A DNA stretch of 64,000 bases from Quercus robur (Eukaryota > Streptophyta > Magnoliopsida > Fagales > Fagaceae). Each line of letters begins with the position of its first letter. Position 1 is the stretch's first letter. The DNA lies in the NCBI RefSeq assembly GCF_932294415.1, contig NC_065539.1, positions 49,247,501 through 49,311,500 of the forward strand, in the 5' to 3' direction. The notes under the pieces are model-generated. The model saw nothing but the letters and a program-made list of their open reading frames with translations. It had not been told where the DNA came from and ran no database searches. A program made the translations under genes and the position numbers. Of this stretch, positions 47,501 through 59,992 are shown in pieces.

Positions 47501-50500
47501 TACCCCAACAGCGAGACCACTCAAAAAGATTATGCTGGCATAAAACCTTTAACTCATCCAACGTCTTCTCCATGTTCTCAAAGGAGCGACGATTTAAAGT
47601 CAAAGTTTTGTTCATGATTTATTTGGATGGTTGTTCTCATACCTTCAGTAAGCACTTAAATGCCGCCATGTTTTGTGAGAACAACCATCCAAATGAATCA
47701 GGAACAAAATAGAATTTTTGAAGATAAAATAAATGAAAGGAATACTTAGAATACTAACGAAAATTTTGGCAAATTAGTCAAGGCATTAGTTCGGCAAAAT
47801 ATGCAATACAAGAACTAATTGTGAGAGAGTGAGGACCTCATAACACCGCCGAATGTGAAGTTTCTTTAAGTTCCTGCAGCCCCTAGCTATACCACAAATG
47901 CCTTCATCTCCAATACTAGAGCAATCTACCAAGTGAAGAGCTTGCAATTTGTTACAGCCCCTTCCAACTTCAAGAAGGGCTTTATTACCTATCTTTTGGC
48001 AGAACAACAGTGCTAACTCAGTGAGTTGCCTGCAAATATTCAGAGCTAAGATTAGCATCTTCACAAAAGTATCCACAGACTGTATCAAACAAATGTTAAA
48101 TATTTAGCCAAAAGCCAATAATATGTAACTAGCTTTGATCAATGTAAAATGCAAGAAATATACTTCAAATTAAGCAGAATGCGAGCAAAACCTAACTATA
48201 AAATGCAAGGAACATGTGACTAAATCCATCCAAACCCTTAACTGAGAGGAAGCCATGATACTTTTACACAGATTGGATAACATCTATTTGATGAATTTAA
48301 TATTTTCCTCATTCACTAAGTTGAGTGGAAAACATTTTACCAAGGCTGCTACTGCAGAAGACAGGTGAGTATCCATCATTCCATATGATGGAAGAACTTT
48401 ACACCGTAATGATAAAAAAGAAAGTGCCAAAACATTGAAATTTTTTTCAAAATGTCAATGAAATGATATTAAATAATTTTAACAGGTTAGTAAAAGCATG
48501 TAGCTCAAATGAATACTTGTAGAGCTCAAGAGCAATGGGGCTAGTAGCTTGTGTGATATTGTGAACCAAACATGACTTTCAATCAATGCACACGTTATCA
48601 TAACCACATACCCAAGTCATTAAGATTAGGCTGGGAGAGAAACATACTGGCAATATTTTCCAATAGATTCCAGTCCCAAAGTTCCGATATTATGGCACCC
48701 ATTAACTTCGAGATGTGTAAGTTCCTTGCAACCAGTTGCAATTGCTTCCAAACCCTTGTCGCTCAGGAAATAGCAATCACTAAGAGTGAGATTTTTTAAC
48801 TTCTTACAACCACTGCCGATAGCACGTAGACCCCTGAAACATGTTAAGTGGAAGTAAATAAGCAATGAGAATCTAAGTGGGAATAAATGAAATAAATACC
48901 CTAAATACTTAGGACAACGACATTAAGCAAAACCGGTGACACAATAAAGACTGGCTCAACTTCATCAATAATTCCAACTACTTTGAAAGATAAATGTGTC
49001 TAAGAATAATAGAAAACACACACCAAATTCTTATCGCAAAACAGATAAAGGGAAAAAAAAAAATGAAAGAAAGAAGCAAATAACAATTGGCAGATGGACA
49101 GTAACTGACTTATCAGTAAATTTCTGCAAACTGTATAGAGCCAGAAACTCGAGTGACAAACAACAAGTGCCCACAACTGCCAAAGCCTCATCAGTAACAT
49201 TGACACATTGTATCTTCAGAACTTTTAAAAGAGGACATCCTTTGGCTACAGCAAGCATCCCTTTGTCACTCACGTACTCCGAATCCAATGACAAGGTCTC
49301 AAGAGATTTACAGTGCAACCCAACAGCTTCCAATGAGATATCAGTTATTTTTGCACAAGCTGCAACTCCAAGAGTATTTAATGATTTCCCACAACCAAGT
49401 GCTAATTCAACCACACCCGCATCAGTCAAACCTTCACAAAAACGCAAATTCAAATCTTCAAGCCGCTTGCAGCACTGTCCAACAGCAGCTAGACCTGGAT
49501 CTCCAACATAGCAACCCTGGAAAAAAGTGTAAAAAAGTAAAGCTTATGATAATGTATTGCACTGACATATAGAATCGAAAGTAAATGACAAAATGAAGAG
49601 TATGAACATTTAATGCCAAGCCCTTCCCATCTGAAGGGACAGAACAGTTAAATCTCAACTAAGTAGGCAATGATGATTGCAAAACTGGCTTTAAAAGAAA
49701 AGAAAAAAAAAAAAAAAAACTTGCATCAATCACAAACGTAGGCAAGGCATTACGTAATACAATATAAAAAAATCAGCAAGTAGAACAGTGTTGAGTTCAA
49801 TTAACCAAAGATTTACCTGTAAATCCAAAGACTTCAACAAACTACACTTTTGAGCTAATGATGCTAAACCCATGCTTGTCACATTATTGCACCAAATTAA
49901 GCTCAACTTCTCAAGTTTTGAAAAGCCTTCACCAAGGACACTCAACATAGCATCCGATATAGAAGACGTCTCAAAATCACTGTCTTCAGACCCGCTTTTC
50001 TCCTTCACATAACGCCGTTTTTTTGTATATGAACTCGTGGATTCACTGCCACATCTTCTTCTCTACACATAGAAACTTGTCTTATCACATAATCAAACTA
50101 TTTAACAAGCTAAAGAAACACTGAAAATAAACTCAAAGTTCCTCTTTTTGCAAAGGCGCTGTTTGTTAAAACCAATGTACCTTTCCAAACATATATTACA
50201 GAAATTTTTTCCTTTCCTCACGTTAAAAGCCCCAAATTCACCCAACAAAACAAAATGGTCAAGAGTTGGAACAATTTGCTGTAACCAATAACCTAGGATG
50301 CATGGACATGGACACAGACACCAGTACGGTAACAAGTATGATACAGCGACACGAGCAATTTTTAAAAAATTATAACATGATCTGGTAGATAGGACACCAT
50401 TACAAGTACGGAAGTGTCCGTGCATCCTAGCCAATAACCTTAAGAATCATATAGTGCTCAACTGAACTCTAATAAACAAAATCATACCCAAAACAAACGC

Positions 50501-51201
50501 AAAAACAGTAATCGTCACAAATTTAAACTATAGTGGAATTATGATTTGTGTCCGTTTGGAAAAGGCTTATTTCCTTATTTGCATAATGTGAGATTATTTC
50601 AAATAAAGTAGAGATTTTGCTAATTGGCAAATGCTTGAATCTAAAAACTTCCCATTTCTTAATCGAAACTGATTGAAAATCAAATTATCCAATTCAATTA
50701 CCTTCAATGCCCAAAAATCACATTTTGAGAATCATAAAGTGCTCAGCTCAATTGAACTCCAATAAACAAAACAAAAATCTCACAAATTTAAACTAAAGTG
50801 AAAATGTGACAATAAATCCAAAAGCTTCTCCTTCTCTCAATTGAAATTGATCAAGAATCAAAACTATCAAATTCAATGGCCAAACTCAAATATTATTGAA
50901 CCCTAAATCCCTAACCTAAAAATGAGAGAGGGCTTACGAACTGAATCGGGAGCGACAAGCGCTCGTCAATGTGGACGGTCTTGACGTTGACGAAGCGACG
51001 AGTGATGCGGCTGAGGAAGTGGTCAGGGCAGCCGGAGGCGCCGATATGGAGGGTAGAGCGGCTGAGGCGCTCGAGGTTGAGCCACCGCTTGCAGACGAGA
51101 GAGCAGGCATCGCGGCTCGGCTTCGAGTCGAGGAGCCGCCGGAAAATCTCGATGAGTAGCTCGTCGGGAAGACATCTGTTGATCCGATCATGCCCTCGCA
51201 T
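44505..51201 (-). CDS. FBL4: F-box/LRR-repeat protein 4
   Basis: Complete gene, eight exons: 51201-50938, 50062-49817, 49516-49110, 48833-48648, 48029-47837, 46277-46201, 46015-45865, 44801-44505; they join in frame to 606 residues with stop TAG. An F-box (CLPDELLIEIFRRLL, then CSLVCKRWLNLE) lies near residues 9-50; residues about 89-115 are a charged Ser/Lys-rich linker; then about 18 leucine-rich repeats of the Cys-containing type (for example CKKLKNLTLSDCYFLSDKG) run to the C terminus, ending SVITYLCMEL. Such proteins bind SKP1 and present substrates to an SCF ubiquitin ligase. Exon ends at 49110 (donor GTCAGT) and 48648 (donor GTATGT) were chosen to preserve frame. Length matches the plant family (about 610). 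Introns hold several MITEs. Its last exon is duplicated at 25837-26615. Confidence 0.93.
44959..45144. mobile_element. PIF/Harbinger-like MITE in FBL4 intron 7
   Basis: Ends AGCTTCGTTTGGATA and TATCCAAACGCACAC, 186 bp, TAA duplication (44956-44958, 45145-45147). Copy A reads attaaatgtg without it. Confidence 0.75.
45275..45454. mobile_element. MULE-type MITE in FBL4 intron 7
   Basis: Ends GAGAAATGATATGTCTACAA and TGTAGACATAGCATCTCTC, 180 bp, perfect 9-bp duplication tttaacaat (45266-45274, 45455-45463). Absent from copy A. Confidence 0.88.
46417..47055. mobile_element. Long-TIR MITE in FBL4 intron 5
   Basis: Inverted repeats of more than 100 bp: AAGTAATTTTGACTCTGTC, CTAAAGTTTCAAGATTTTGA and TCCATGTGCCATGC on the left match complementary blocks at 46930-47045. 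No coding capacity. Edges approximate; no target duplication resolved. Confidence 0.65.
47605..47710. repeat. Short fold-back (stem 35, loop 36)
   Basis: Arm 47605-47639 is complementary to 47676-47710 at about 33 of 35 positions (core TTTGGATGGTTGTTCTCA). It lies in FBL4 intron 5. The geometry is that of a miRNA-like hairpin or a tiny MITE. Confidence 0.7.
50294..50430. mobile_element. MULE-type MITE in FBL4 intron 1
   Basis: Ends TAGGATGCATGGACA and TGTCCGTGCATCCTAG, 137 bp, perfect 9-bp duplication ccaataacc (50285-50293, 50431-50439). Confidence 0.8.
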
Positions 51202-51851
51202 TTTTGTTGTTACGAAACGGTGTAGTTTTCAGAACTTGAGAAGTGGTATATTTGTAATGGAAAAGCGGTGGAGTCGGCGGTTATTTTTATTTATTTTTTT
51301 ATTTATAAGGTGATGAGGAGAGAAGGAAACGTATCTGGGTGTTGTGGTGTGGTGTGTGTTCCAAGACGTGAGTTTCGAACAGTAGAGAGGTGGCGTGAAG
51401 TGGAATTGCGGAACAACGACTTTCTTTTTGTTGGGCAATGTGTCAAAGGTATAAAGGTAACTTTCATTTTTTTTTTTTTTCTTTTTTATATATATCAGCG
51501 ACAATTTTTAGGAAATAGCAGCATCACTGGCAAAGCTGGGTCAAGTACTCTTTTGTGTGCAGTGATTCAGTTGAGTTATATGGCAGCAAGTATTTGACAC
51601 TTTGTCCCATGTCTAATTCACAAGGAATATTTAAGACTCAATTATTTTGCTATGGAATATAAAAAATTATAAGACCATAATTGTTATGACAGGTGTAGTA
51701 AACGGAAAATGTCAGAAAATAAAATCATGGGTCTTTATGAAGATGATAGGAAAATAAAATCATGGGTCTTTATGAAGATGATAGGTAGCTCGTCATAGTT
51801 TGTCACGTATGATAATTATGGTAAAAATTGTAACATTTTATGTTATACTAG
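51202..51851. promoter_or_regulatory. FBL4 upstream region
   Basis: Upstream of the FBL4 start, AT-rich, with a T run at 51467-51482 and a 35-bp tandem repeat at about 51716-51785 (unit includes ATCATGGGTCTTTATGAAG). No clear core promoter element found. Confidence 0.4.
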
Positions 51852-52375
51852 TGCTCCGTTTGTTTCAAAGTAAAATATTCTCAAATTTGAAATATTTTAC
51901 ATGTAAAATATTTTACTGAAAATATTTTCATTTTACCGTGTTTGACTGCATACAAAGAAAATCATTTTCAAGTTTTGTCTAATGTAAAATATGAACATCT
52001 TTCTAACTCATAGCACATCGGATCAGTACATATCCAACCATAGATGGCATTCTTTAAATACAAGAGAACAATATGGGGGGACAAATGCATAGGATAAAAG
52101 GGGATTGCAAGTGGATCTTGAGGGATCTTCTGGCAAAGAACAGGCTGCAAGATAGGATCAATTGTGAGAGATTCACAATAGATAACAAGATTAGTACCAC
52201 CAAGGGAGGACCACAATTCTCTCTATCCATGAATATGACTCAGGTAATTGAAACAGTGAAGGGAAATCCCTGTAAGAGACGCATTCAATTTGAGTACACT
52301 TGCAGTTGTCATTGCCATTTCCAGATTCATTGTAAATTTGTAACAGTCTAGCCATAGCCACTTGCTCAGCCCCAT

Positions 52376-52468
52376 GTTATAAGATTTGCAGTTCAGGCAT
52401 TTCTGAGCCACAACATGGAACTGTACCTTTGATTTTTTACCGCAGTCATTGCAAAGGATCCAAACCAT
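52376..52468 (-). pseudogene. Fragment of CHY/RING E3 ligase C-terminal zinc ribbon
   Basis: Minus-strand frame [17 protein letters not shown]... with a second CxxC pair (KCLNCKSYN) matches the zinc-ribbon that ends plant CHY-zinc-finger/RING ubiquitin ligases (CHYR1/MIEL1 class). Two CxxC pairs spaced as in the family (about 18 residues apart). Only this ~31-residue piece is recognisable; neither the CHY nor the RING domain is found nearby. Reading frame continues to 52223 with no further similarity. Best read as a gene piece captured by the surrounding transposon. Confidence 0.65.
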
Positions 52469-53170
52469 AGTCTATTTGGAGCTACTAGAAGATTACCGGT
52501 AAATCCAAAGCCACAAACCATGGAAAAAATAATCAATATCTACCACAATTATCCTATGAGAAACAACTGAAATCTGCCACCAAAATGAAAAATTAAGACC
52601 CATGAAAAACAATCCACCTATGTCGTCCATCAAGCCACCAGCATCCTGCCTCTGTCGAGTCGTCGACAAACCCAAACCATACCCGAAATCCTTCAAACAA
52701 TTGAGACCCAAAATCCATCAACCCAAAAACTATCCAATTTCAATCACCAGATCCACCTTCGACCCACTAAAATCAAGCTCCATCGCAACTCAATCTCCAG
52801 AAACCTAACTAAACAAGATTGACAGTGGCGCTGGAAAAAAAAGGAAAAAAAAAAAAAAAAAAAAAAAAGAGATGGAGAACAACGAAAAACAATTAGTAAA
52901 ATGAGAAATCGAACTTGAGAACTAAAGGTGGCGTCAATGACATGGAGCTGGTGAAGGGAGAGCTAGTGATGGGTGTTGTCGAAGAGGGTGTAGCCGGTGA
53001 TGGGTGGGAGAGAAGGGCTGATGGTGGGCTGGGTTGTGGAGAAAACTGAGAAAGCTTGAGATGAGAAAGAAAGGCAATGTATCGGGACAGAGCAAGTCCA
53101 ACCAATGTAAAATATTTTACCAATATTTCAAGTGTAAAATATTTTACACAAATTTACCTTAATTGGTTTT

Positions 53171-53884
53171 TGTAGGGGTAAGGGCCCAAGATCATATATT
53201 GGGCTTTAGGCTTCACCTGGGAGAATTGACAAGTCTGAGGAGAGGCAAATAGTTGTTGAAAGATCCCCAGTTAAAGTCTCATAAGCAGGGAATGAATGGA
53301 AGATGATCCAAGGAGGAATACCTCCTCGGATAAAAATGTGCCTCATAAACACATGAGAAAGAAGGAAACACAAAATATCTAAGGAAAAGCTGCTACCACC
53401 GCATTAAATGCATTGCAACTACTTTTCTAGCCGCATTTATGTGGAGAAGACCATTGAACAGTGCTGTCTTGGCTACCACAACTCACAGAAGGCTGAAAAG
53501 GGTGTCTAATGGGATGGACACTCAAGTAAAAACTTAGATGATCAACAAGTGTAGGATCAAGATGGCCCAAAAGGAGCTATATAATGTGAGAGACCCTCCA
53601 TGAGAAAAAAAGACGGAAAGGAGAGGGAAAAAATAGGATAGCAATCTAAATCATTCTGATATTTTAGAGTGATCATTATATACAGATTTAACCTCCTCGG
53701 ACTGAAAGTTTATTGATTTCAGCATCCTTTATTTGTATTTGATCGCCATGCAATTCAATACTAGTCGTTGTCCAACTCATTAAGACCTAGTTCTTTAACC
53801 CATTCTCTACAAATTCATTGTATTGGGCTCATTGGACCAAGACTCCATACATTTTGGGCTTGGGCCCCAAACTGTGACCTTACA
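53171..53884 (+). mobile_element. Solo LTR inside the PIF/Harbinger-like element
   Basis: 714 bp, TGTAGGGG to GACCTTACA, perfect 5-bp duplication gtttt (53166-53170, 53885-53889). TATA-like GCTATATAATGTGAGAGACC near 53575. Same family as 54714-55441 (opposite strand) and, more distantly, the split LTR at 54392/60974. Confidence 0.9.
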
Positions 53885-54002
53885 GTTTTATTGACTGAAA
53901 ATATTTTACTTTTAACCAAATATTTTACTTCAAAACAAACACTGTAAAATGTGAAAATATTTTACGTCAAAACAAACAAAGCATAGAATTACTCTTGCAA
54001 CA

Positions 54003-54164
54003 CCACCGCACACCCTTAGTATGTTGGTCATTTTACAAGTATAAGTTCTTGTAGGGTGTGAGGGTAAGGGCCGGGGTTCAAGCCTTCAAGAGGAAACTTT
54101 ACACACATATACACTTATATTAGGCTATAGTAGAATTTTTATCTTATAAAAAAAAAAAAAAAAA
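54003..54164 (+). mobile_element. SINE
   Basis: Box-B-like GGGGTTCAAGCC at about 54073, short body and a 3' A tail (54148-54164), flanked by an 18-bp direct repeat agaattactcttgcaaca (53985-54002 and 54165-54182). The long perfect repeat and A tail are diagnostic of LINE-mobilised retroposition. Confidence 0.88.
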
Positions 54165-54651
54165 AGAATTACTCTTGCAACATTAGACTCAATCTAGCTC
54201 CTAGCATAACAAGTAAACTACTAGTAATGCCAATTTGGATGAACATTTTGCGGCAATTAGTGTAATCGGTGAGTTTTAACAATAAATGAATCTTTGATTT
54301 AGTATAATTATTATTTTGTGAAAACACACAAGTTTTTTTGCTCAATGTAGGAAAATTGTTTTATTCATAGCATCATTATTATTATAAAATTTGTAAGGAC
54401 TAGAAATGGAACTTTAGCACACTAAGTACAACGAATGAGAGTCCAATGAGCTTAAAACAAAATATTTGTTAGAGAATGGGCTTAGCAATAAAACACCTTA
54501 GCAAACTAAGTATGGGCCAGGACTGATAGAATAGACATTAATAAGGATGAAAACACAAAATGGTGGAAATAATGCTCCTCGGAGATGTTCTTATATTTAA
54601 CTCAAGCTTCTCTTTGTTTTTCCTTTTCACGGTGGCCCTTTCCTTATATAG

Positions 54652-56023
54652 TGTTGGAAATATTTTAATGAATAAACAAGTTTTGATACAAAAATAATAT
54701 CCCAAATACTTAGTGTAGGGTCACGGTTTGAGGCCCAAGTCCAAAATGTATGAAATCTTGGTCCAATGAGCCCAATACAATGAATTTGTAGAGAATGGGT
54801 CAAAGAATTAGGTCTTAATGAATTGGACAACGGCTAGTATTGAATTGCATGGTGTTCAAATACGAACCAAGGATGTTAATATTAATAAACTTCCAGTCCG
54901 AGGAGGTTGAATCTGGATACAATGCCCACTTAGAATAATTTAAATTGCTTCCTCTTTTTTCTCTCCCTCTTTCGATTCATTTCTCATGGAGGGTCTTTCA
55001 CATTATATAGCTGCTCTTGGTTCATCCTGATCATACACTTGTTGATCATCTGAGTCCCTACTTGAGTACCCGTCCCATCAGACACCCCTTTCAGCCTTCT
55101 GTGAGTTGTGATAGCTAAGGCAGCACTGTTCAGAGGTCTTCTCCATATAAATGCGGTCAAAAAAGTAACTGCAACGCATCTAATGCGGTGGTAGTAGTTT
55201 TTCCTTAGATATTTTGAGTTTCCTTCCTTCTCGTACGTTCATAGGGCACACTTAGTGCATACTTGGACTACATTTGTCATGTCCGAAGAGGTATTCCTCT
55301 TCGGATATCCTTCTATTCATACCCTACTTGTGAGATTTCAACTGGGAACCTCTTAGTAGCTATTCGTTCCTCCTCGGACTTGTCTATGTCCTTGGACAAG
55401 GCTCAAGGCCCAATACGCTACTTTGGGCCCTAGTCCCTACACTTAGCAAGAACATAAAATAAAAAAAGAATTTAGAACAATCTCACAATACTATAGAATC
55501 ACGCTACGAAAGCGTTGTTCTTAAAGGTTGATTCATGCCATCTGGAGTAAAACTCGGTGCGGCTGGTTCTCTTGACCAAACAACCTCCCAGGATTAGACT
55601 ATAGCGTCAACTTTCGTGACGGACACACTTCCACTCACGAAAGTTCAAGAACAACCCTCTATTGTCTTTCCTTAGAACAAATATAAATTGTAGAAAAATA
55701 TGTGGGAGAGAAAGATAGTAGAATTGTGTATATCTAAAATATAGAGTAGTAAAAGGTCCCTTTAGAAAATGTGTTATGATGAGTATTATATAGACTACTT
55801 ATGAAGATAATAGTCTATAGTTATTGGTTACTAATAACCCTTAAAAGCCCAATGGCTATATTATCAATTATTGTAACCCTTAAAAGCCCAACGGCTATAT
55901 TATTAATTATTGCCTAACAGCTATTTTTCTCATAATTGCTTAACAGCTATTTTTCTCATAAATTTCCAACGATTAGAAAATAAATAAGAATAAAAGTGTT
56001 TGAAACACACACCTACACCAACA
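54652..56023 (-). repeat. 3' LTR of second copia element (with insertion)
   Basis: Matches 59993-60630 once the solo LTR 54714-55441 and one copy of its duplication are removed (about 640 bp left). Confidence 0.9.
54714..55441 (-). mobile_element. Solo LTR nested inside copia LTR
   Basis: 728 bp, TGTAGGGTC to GTCCCTACA, perfect 5-bp duplication cttag (54709-54713, 55442-55446). It is the reverse-complement relative of 53171-53884. Innermost of three nested insertions. Confidence 0.92.
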
Positions 56024-56692
56024 ATCCCCCACATGTTACAAACACAAAATAGGAAAGACACGCAACTAAAAAAGCATGCATCAATATAGTACTAGAAGGT
56101 TTTAACCATACATAGGATAAATAAGTATAAACTAAAAGACAATGGTAGAGTTAAAACTCTTTTAACCAAGCTATTAGTAAACCAAACTTGCCACCCACAT
56201 AACTTTCTTTATCAAGGTTGTTCTTAAGCGGGTTGGCGCCTTATCCAGGCCATGCGCCATTGGGCTTCATGAGAGCTCTAGAGACCTACCCAGAAAGTCT
56301 TATTGGAAGCAACACAACTTCCACTCACACATAGGTGACATCCATCAGGAGTGCGTGCAGAACACCCTATCCTAACAAGTAGAGAGTATGGATCCATTAA
56401 GAGCCCAAAGCTCAACCTCCAACAATCTGCAACTTAATCGGTAGCACCCATCAGGAGTGCGTGCAGATACACCCCATCCTAACAGGTAGGGATATAGATC
56501 CATTAAGAGCCTAAGCTCATCCTCTCCAAATTCTGCAACTTAGCACTGTTTCACACCATAGGGATGGACTCATCACTAATTTCCTTAACAAGATAGTGGA
56601 AAACACATAATAAATGACAATGTCCATGGACCACTAATGACCTCTACCCATTTAACCTCTTGTGTGGAATCACCCATCATAGAGGTTAGATA

Positions 56693-57734
56693 TTAGCCAT
56701 AGTGTCGTAACTTGGGTATCAGTCCAATCCCCCTAGATGTTTTAGTCACTAGCCTCCTTGCTGGTGGTTTGGTCAAAGGATCGGCCAAGTTCCTTTTAGA
56801 CCTCACAAAGTTCAATGACATAACATCATTGTCAATACGCTGCCTTAGCCTTAATTGGATATGTTGACTTTTCCCATTATAAACTTTGCTCTTAACACGT
56901 GTTATGGTAGTCTGGCAATCACAAGGAAAGCAAACAGAGACAATAGAGTTAGTAAAATAAGGCATATCAATTAATATACTCTTAAGCCATACAGCTTTGG
57001 ACCCAGCCTTCTCTAAGGCCACTAACTTTGTTTCCATATTAAATCTCACTATACAAGTCTTCTTGGATGACTTCCAAGAAACAGCTCTTCCAGCTAGTGT
57101 GAACACATATCCACTAGTGAGCTTTACATAATCTGTATCAGAGATCTAGTTAGCATCACAATATCTTTTTAAAACAACAGGATAACCACAATATGACAAA
57201 AAAAAAAAAAAAAGCCCCCTTTGAATATATCAATAATATATATATTGTATCACAATGCTCAACACTAGGACTATGAGTGTATTTACTCAATCTACCAACA
57301 TCATATGCAATATCAGGGCGACTACAGTTTGTCAAAAATATTAAACAACCAATAATTTGTGCTTACTTATCTTGTGAAACATTATCACCACATTTTTGAC
57401 CAAGTGCACCTTTAAGTCATACATAATAGACATAGGTCACATATCAAAGTGTTTAATTTTTTTTTTTTTTCACATAATGAGATTGTGATAGTACACTGCA
57501 ATCATTATCCCTAAGGATCTTGATGCCTAAAATAACATTTGCCCCAACCAAAATTTTCATATCAAATTTAGAGGTAAGAAAACATTTAGTATCATGCACA
57601 ACATTATAGCTAGTTCCAAATATAAGTAAGTCATCAACATATAAACAAATAATGACACCTTCATTATTATTTAACTTATTATATATGCATTTATCCTCAT
57701 GACCATAAATCACAAATCCATGTGTAAGTATCAT
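56693..57734 (-). pseudogene. Copia pol remnants (reverse transcriptase and RNase H)
   Basis: 57734-57453 encodes an RT palm piece with CLYVDDLLIFGT; 57106-56693 encodes the C-terminal RNase H part ([19 protein letters not shown]). The two are in different frames with degraded sequence between. Upstream gag/integrase (57735-59990) is hardly readable; a possible gag start MDKQVID lies near 59965. Confidence 0.85.
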
Positions 57735-59992
57735 ATATCAAAATTTTCATGTCATTATATAGGTGCTTGTTTTAATCCATACAAGGATTTAACCAATTTA
57801 CAAACTTTATGTTATTGTCCAAGGACAACACAACCCTCGGGTTGCTCCATATAAATTTTTTTTTTTTTAATTCACCTATTAGAAAAACATTTTTAACATC
57901 CATATGATGTATAATAAGTTTGTAAATAGATACAATGACAAACAAAATTCTTATAGATGCAATTCTAATAAATGAAGAATAAGTATCAAATAATCAACAT
58001 GATATTTTGCTTATAGCCTTATGTTACCGAGCATGCCTTATACTTTTCTATGATCCTATTTGGTTATTATTTTCTTTTAGAAACCCACTTGCAACCATAC
58101 AATTTTGTTTTAAGCACCCGCTTACAACTAATAGGCTTAACCTTAGGTGGAAGCTTAACCCATTCCAAGTGTGATTAGACATAATCTAATAATTTGTTAA
58201 AAACTTCCAACCGTAATGGTGCATCAACAAATTTAATTGCATCATAATAACTTACTTGTTCATCTTCAACAATAAAAGTAAGAAAATTGTTACTGTAACT
58301 CTTTTTCTCCTTAGTTCGCTTACTTCTTCTCAATTCTTGCACATTACAACAAGATTATTAGAAGTATTAATAGGTTCATGAAACATATTTTCCTTATTTT
58401 TCAAAGGAAACTCATACTTAAAAAAGTATTTTTAAGATTTAACAATAGTATTAAATTCTAAATTCATCACTATTAATGAAAATAATTTTATATCATGAAC
58501 TATAGAAAACATAACCAATAAACACACAATCACATATTTAAGAATCAAGTTTCCTCCTTTTAGGTTCATGTAGCATGACCTTAAGCAAGTACCCCCAGAC
58601 TTTGAGGTATTCTCCTTTTAGATTTGGGTAACATTCTAGCGAACCACCCCCACAATTCAAGGTATACCAAGTTAGGCTTACACCATTTTCAACTTCATTT
58701 TATATTTTATAAAAATTTCCAAAATTTCATCTTTGGTTCCTAATAAACAAAGCTAAGTAAAAATAGAATGGTCATCAACAAATATTACATAAAATCTTTT
58801 ATTACCTCTAGTCATTGTATGTTTTAAATCATCCAAATTACTATGTACCAAACTAAAGAGTTTGGTTCCTCTTGTTACAGATTTGCAAGGTTTTTTTATT
58901 TATTTCAAATTCACAAAAACCTATCCTCCTTCTCAAAACAACACATATAGCCAATAAAATATGTAAATATATTTTATCAATATCACTCTTGCACTTGGTG
59001 GATAAAAGGAATATTTATTCCCTAATACTATATCTTATCCATTAGCCCAAAATACTAGTTGGATAATTTATTTATTTTTTCATATATAAAGAAACTTTTA
59101 ATTATTTTCCATAATTATCATTTCATATATGTGTGTCAAGAGATGTAAGAATATAGCACTTGTACATAAAGCCAATAGCCTCTACTACTAAAAACCACTC
59201 TTAGGAACGTCCAAAATTTTACAAGAATAAGACACTTAATATTTTTGTAAAGTTTGACATCATTATACTAAAATTGTATAATTCAAATGTTTAATCATTC
59301 ATAATTTCTTTTTCACACAACCATAAATGATTATTTGAATACTTTGTTAAGGAAGATAATATTTAATTAAATTATAGTATCATTGTATCTTCATCATACA
59401 AAAGGAGTATTCAAGTTCATATGGTACCATTTTTCTCACTTAACAATAGGAATGCCTTCACCATAAGTCTACACCATTTTTTTTTTCTCTTTCAGGATTG
59501 TAACAACAAATAAAATTTTATCTCATTTGTCATAAAAATTATTGCTAACATTTTTTTTTTAATTCCAAAAAACATTTCTCAAAACACATACGTTTTTCTA
59601 CAATCTCATGTTCCTCAAATTTCAATAAACATAAAACAATTTCACAAGATATAATACACATATAGTATCACATAATTGCAAATGCAATAATTTGATATCC
59701 ACATATCAAGACAACGTTACATAACATTATTCACATATTGATTTAGATTAGAGAATCAAAATCACATTTGGATGGACGTCATTTATTTTATTTTTTCTAA
59801 AATATTAGTCCACCAAATTGTTTAGATAAACCAGATAGCAAAATAAACTCCACAAAAGATATAAGTAATTATATCTAAGAATATAACTACTAACATTTTT
59901 TCTTTATAAACGTAATATCATATCACAATATAAAATTTCATGATCAATAACTTGTTTATCCATTTTGAAGCCTGAGGATCAACCTTTAAGAT

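Larger units (their letters stand above)
51852..53983. mobile_element. PIF/Harbinger-like element with captured gene fragment
   Basis: Inverted ends TGCTCCGTTTGTTT and AAACAAACAAAGCA, subterminal TGTAAAATATTTT motifs like those of 33084-33991, and a possible 3-bp TAG duplication (51849-51851, 53984-53986; TAA/TTA would be more usual). The interior carries a minus-strand zinc-ribbon fragment (52376-52468) and was later hit by a solo LTR (53171-53884). Without that LTR it is about 1.4 kb. No transposase frame seen. Confidence 0.62.

Noticed and set aside
48996..49511. 171-codon plus-strand frame
   Set aside because: Antisense of FBL4 exon 3; the minus strand carries clear LRR sequence with splice sites.
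50969..51313. Plus-strand open frames across FBL4 exon 1
   Set aside because: Opposite strand of the F-box exon; no independent similarity.
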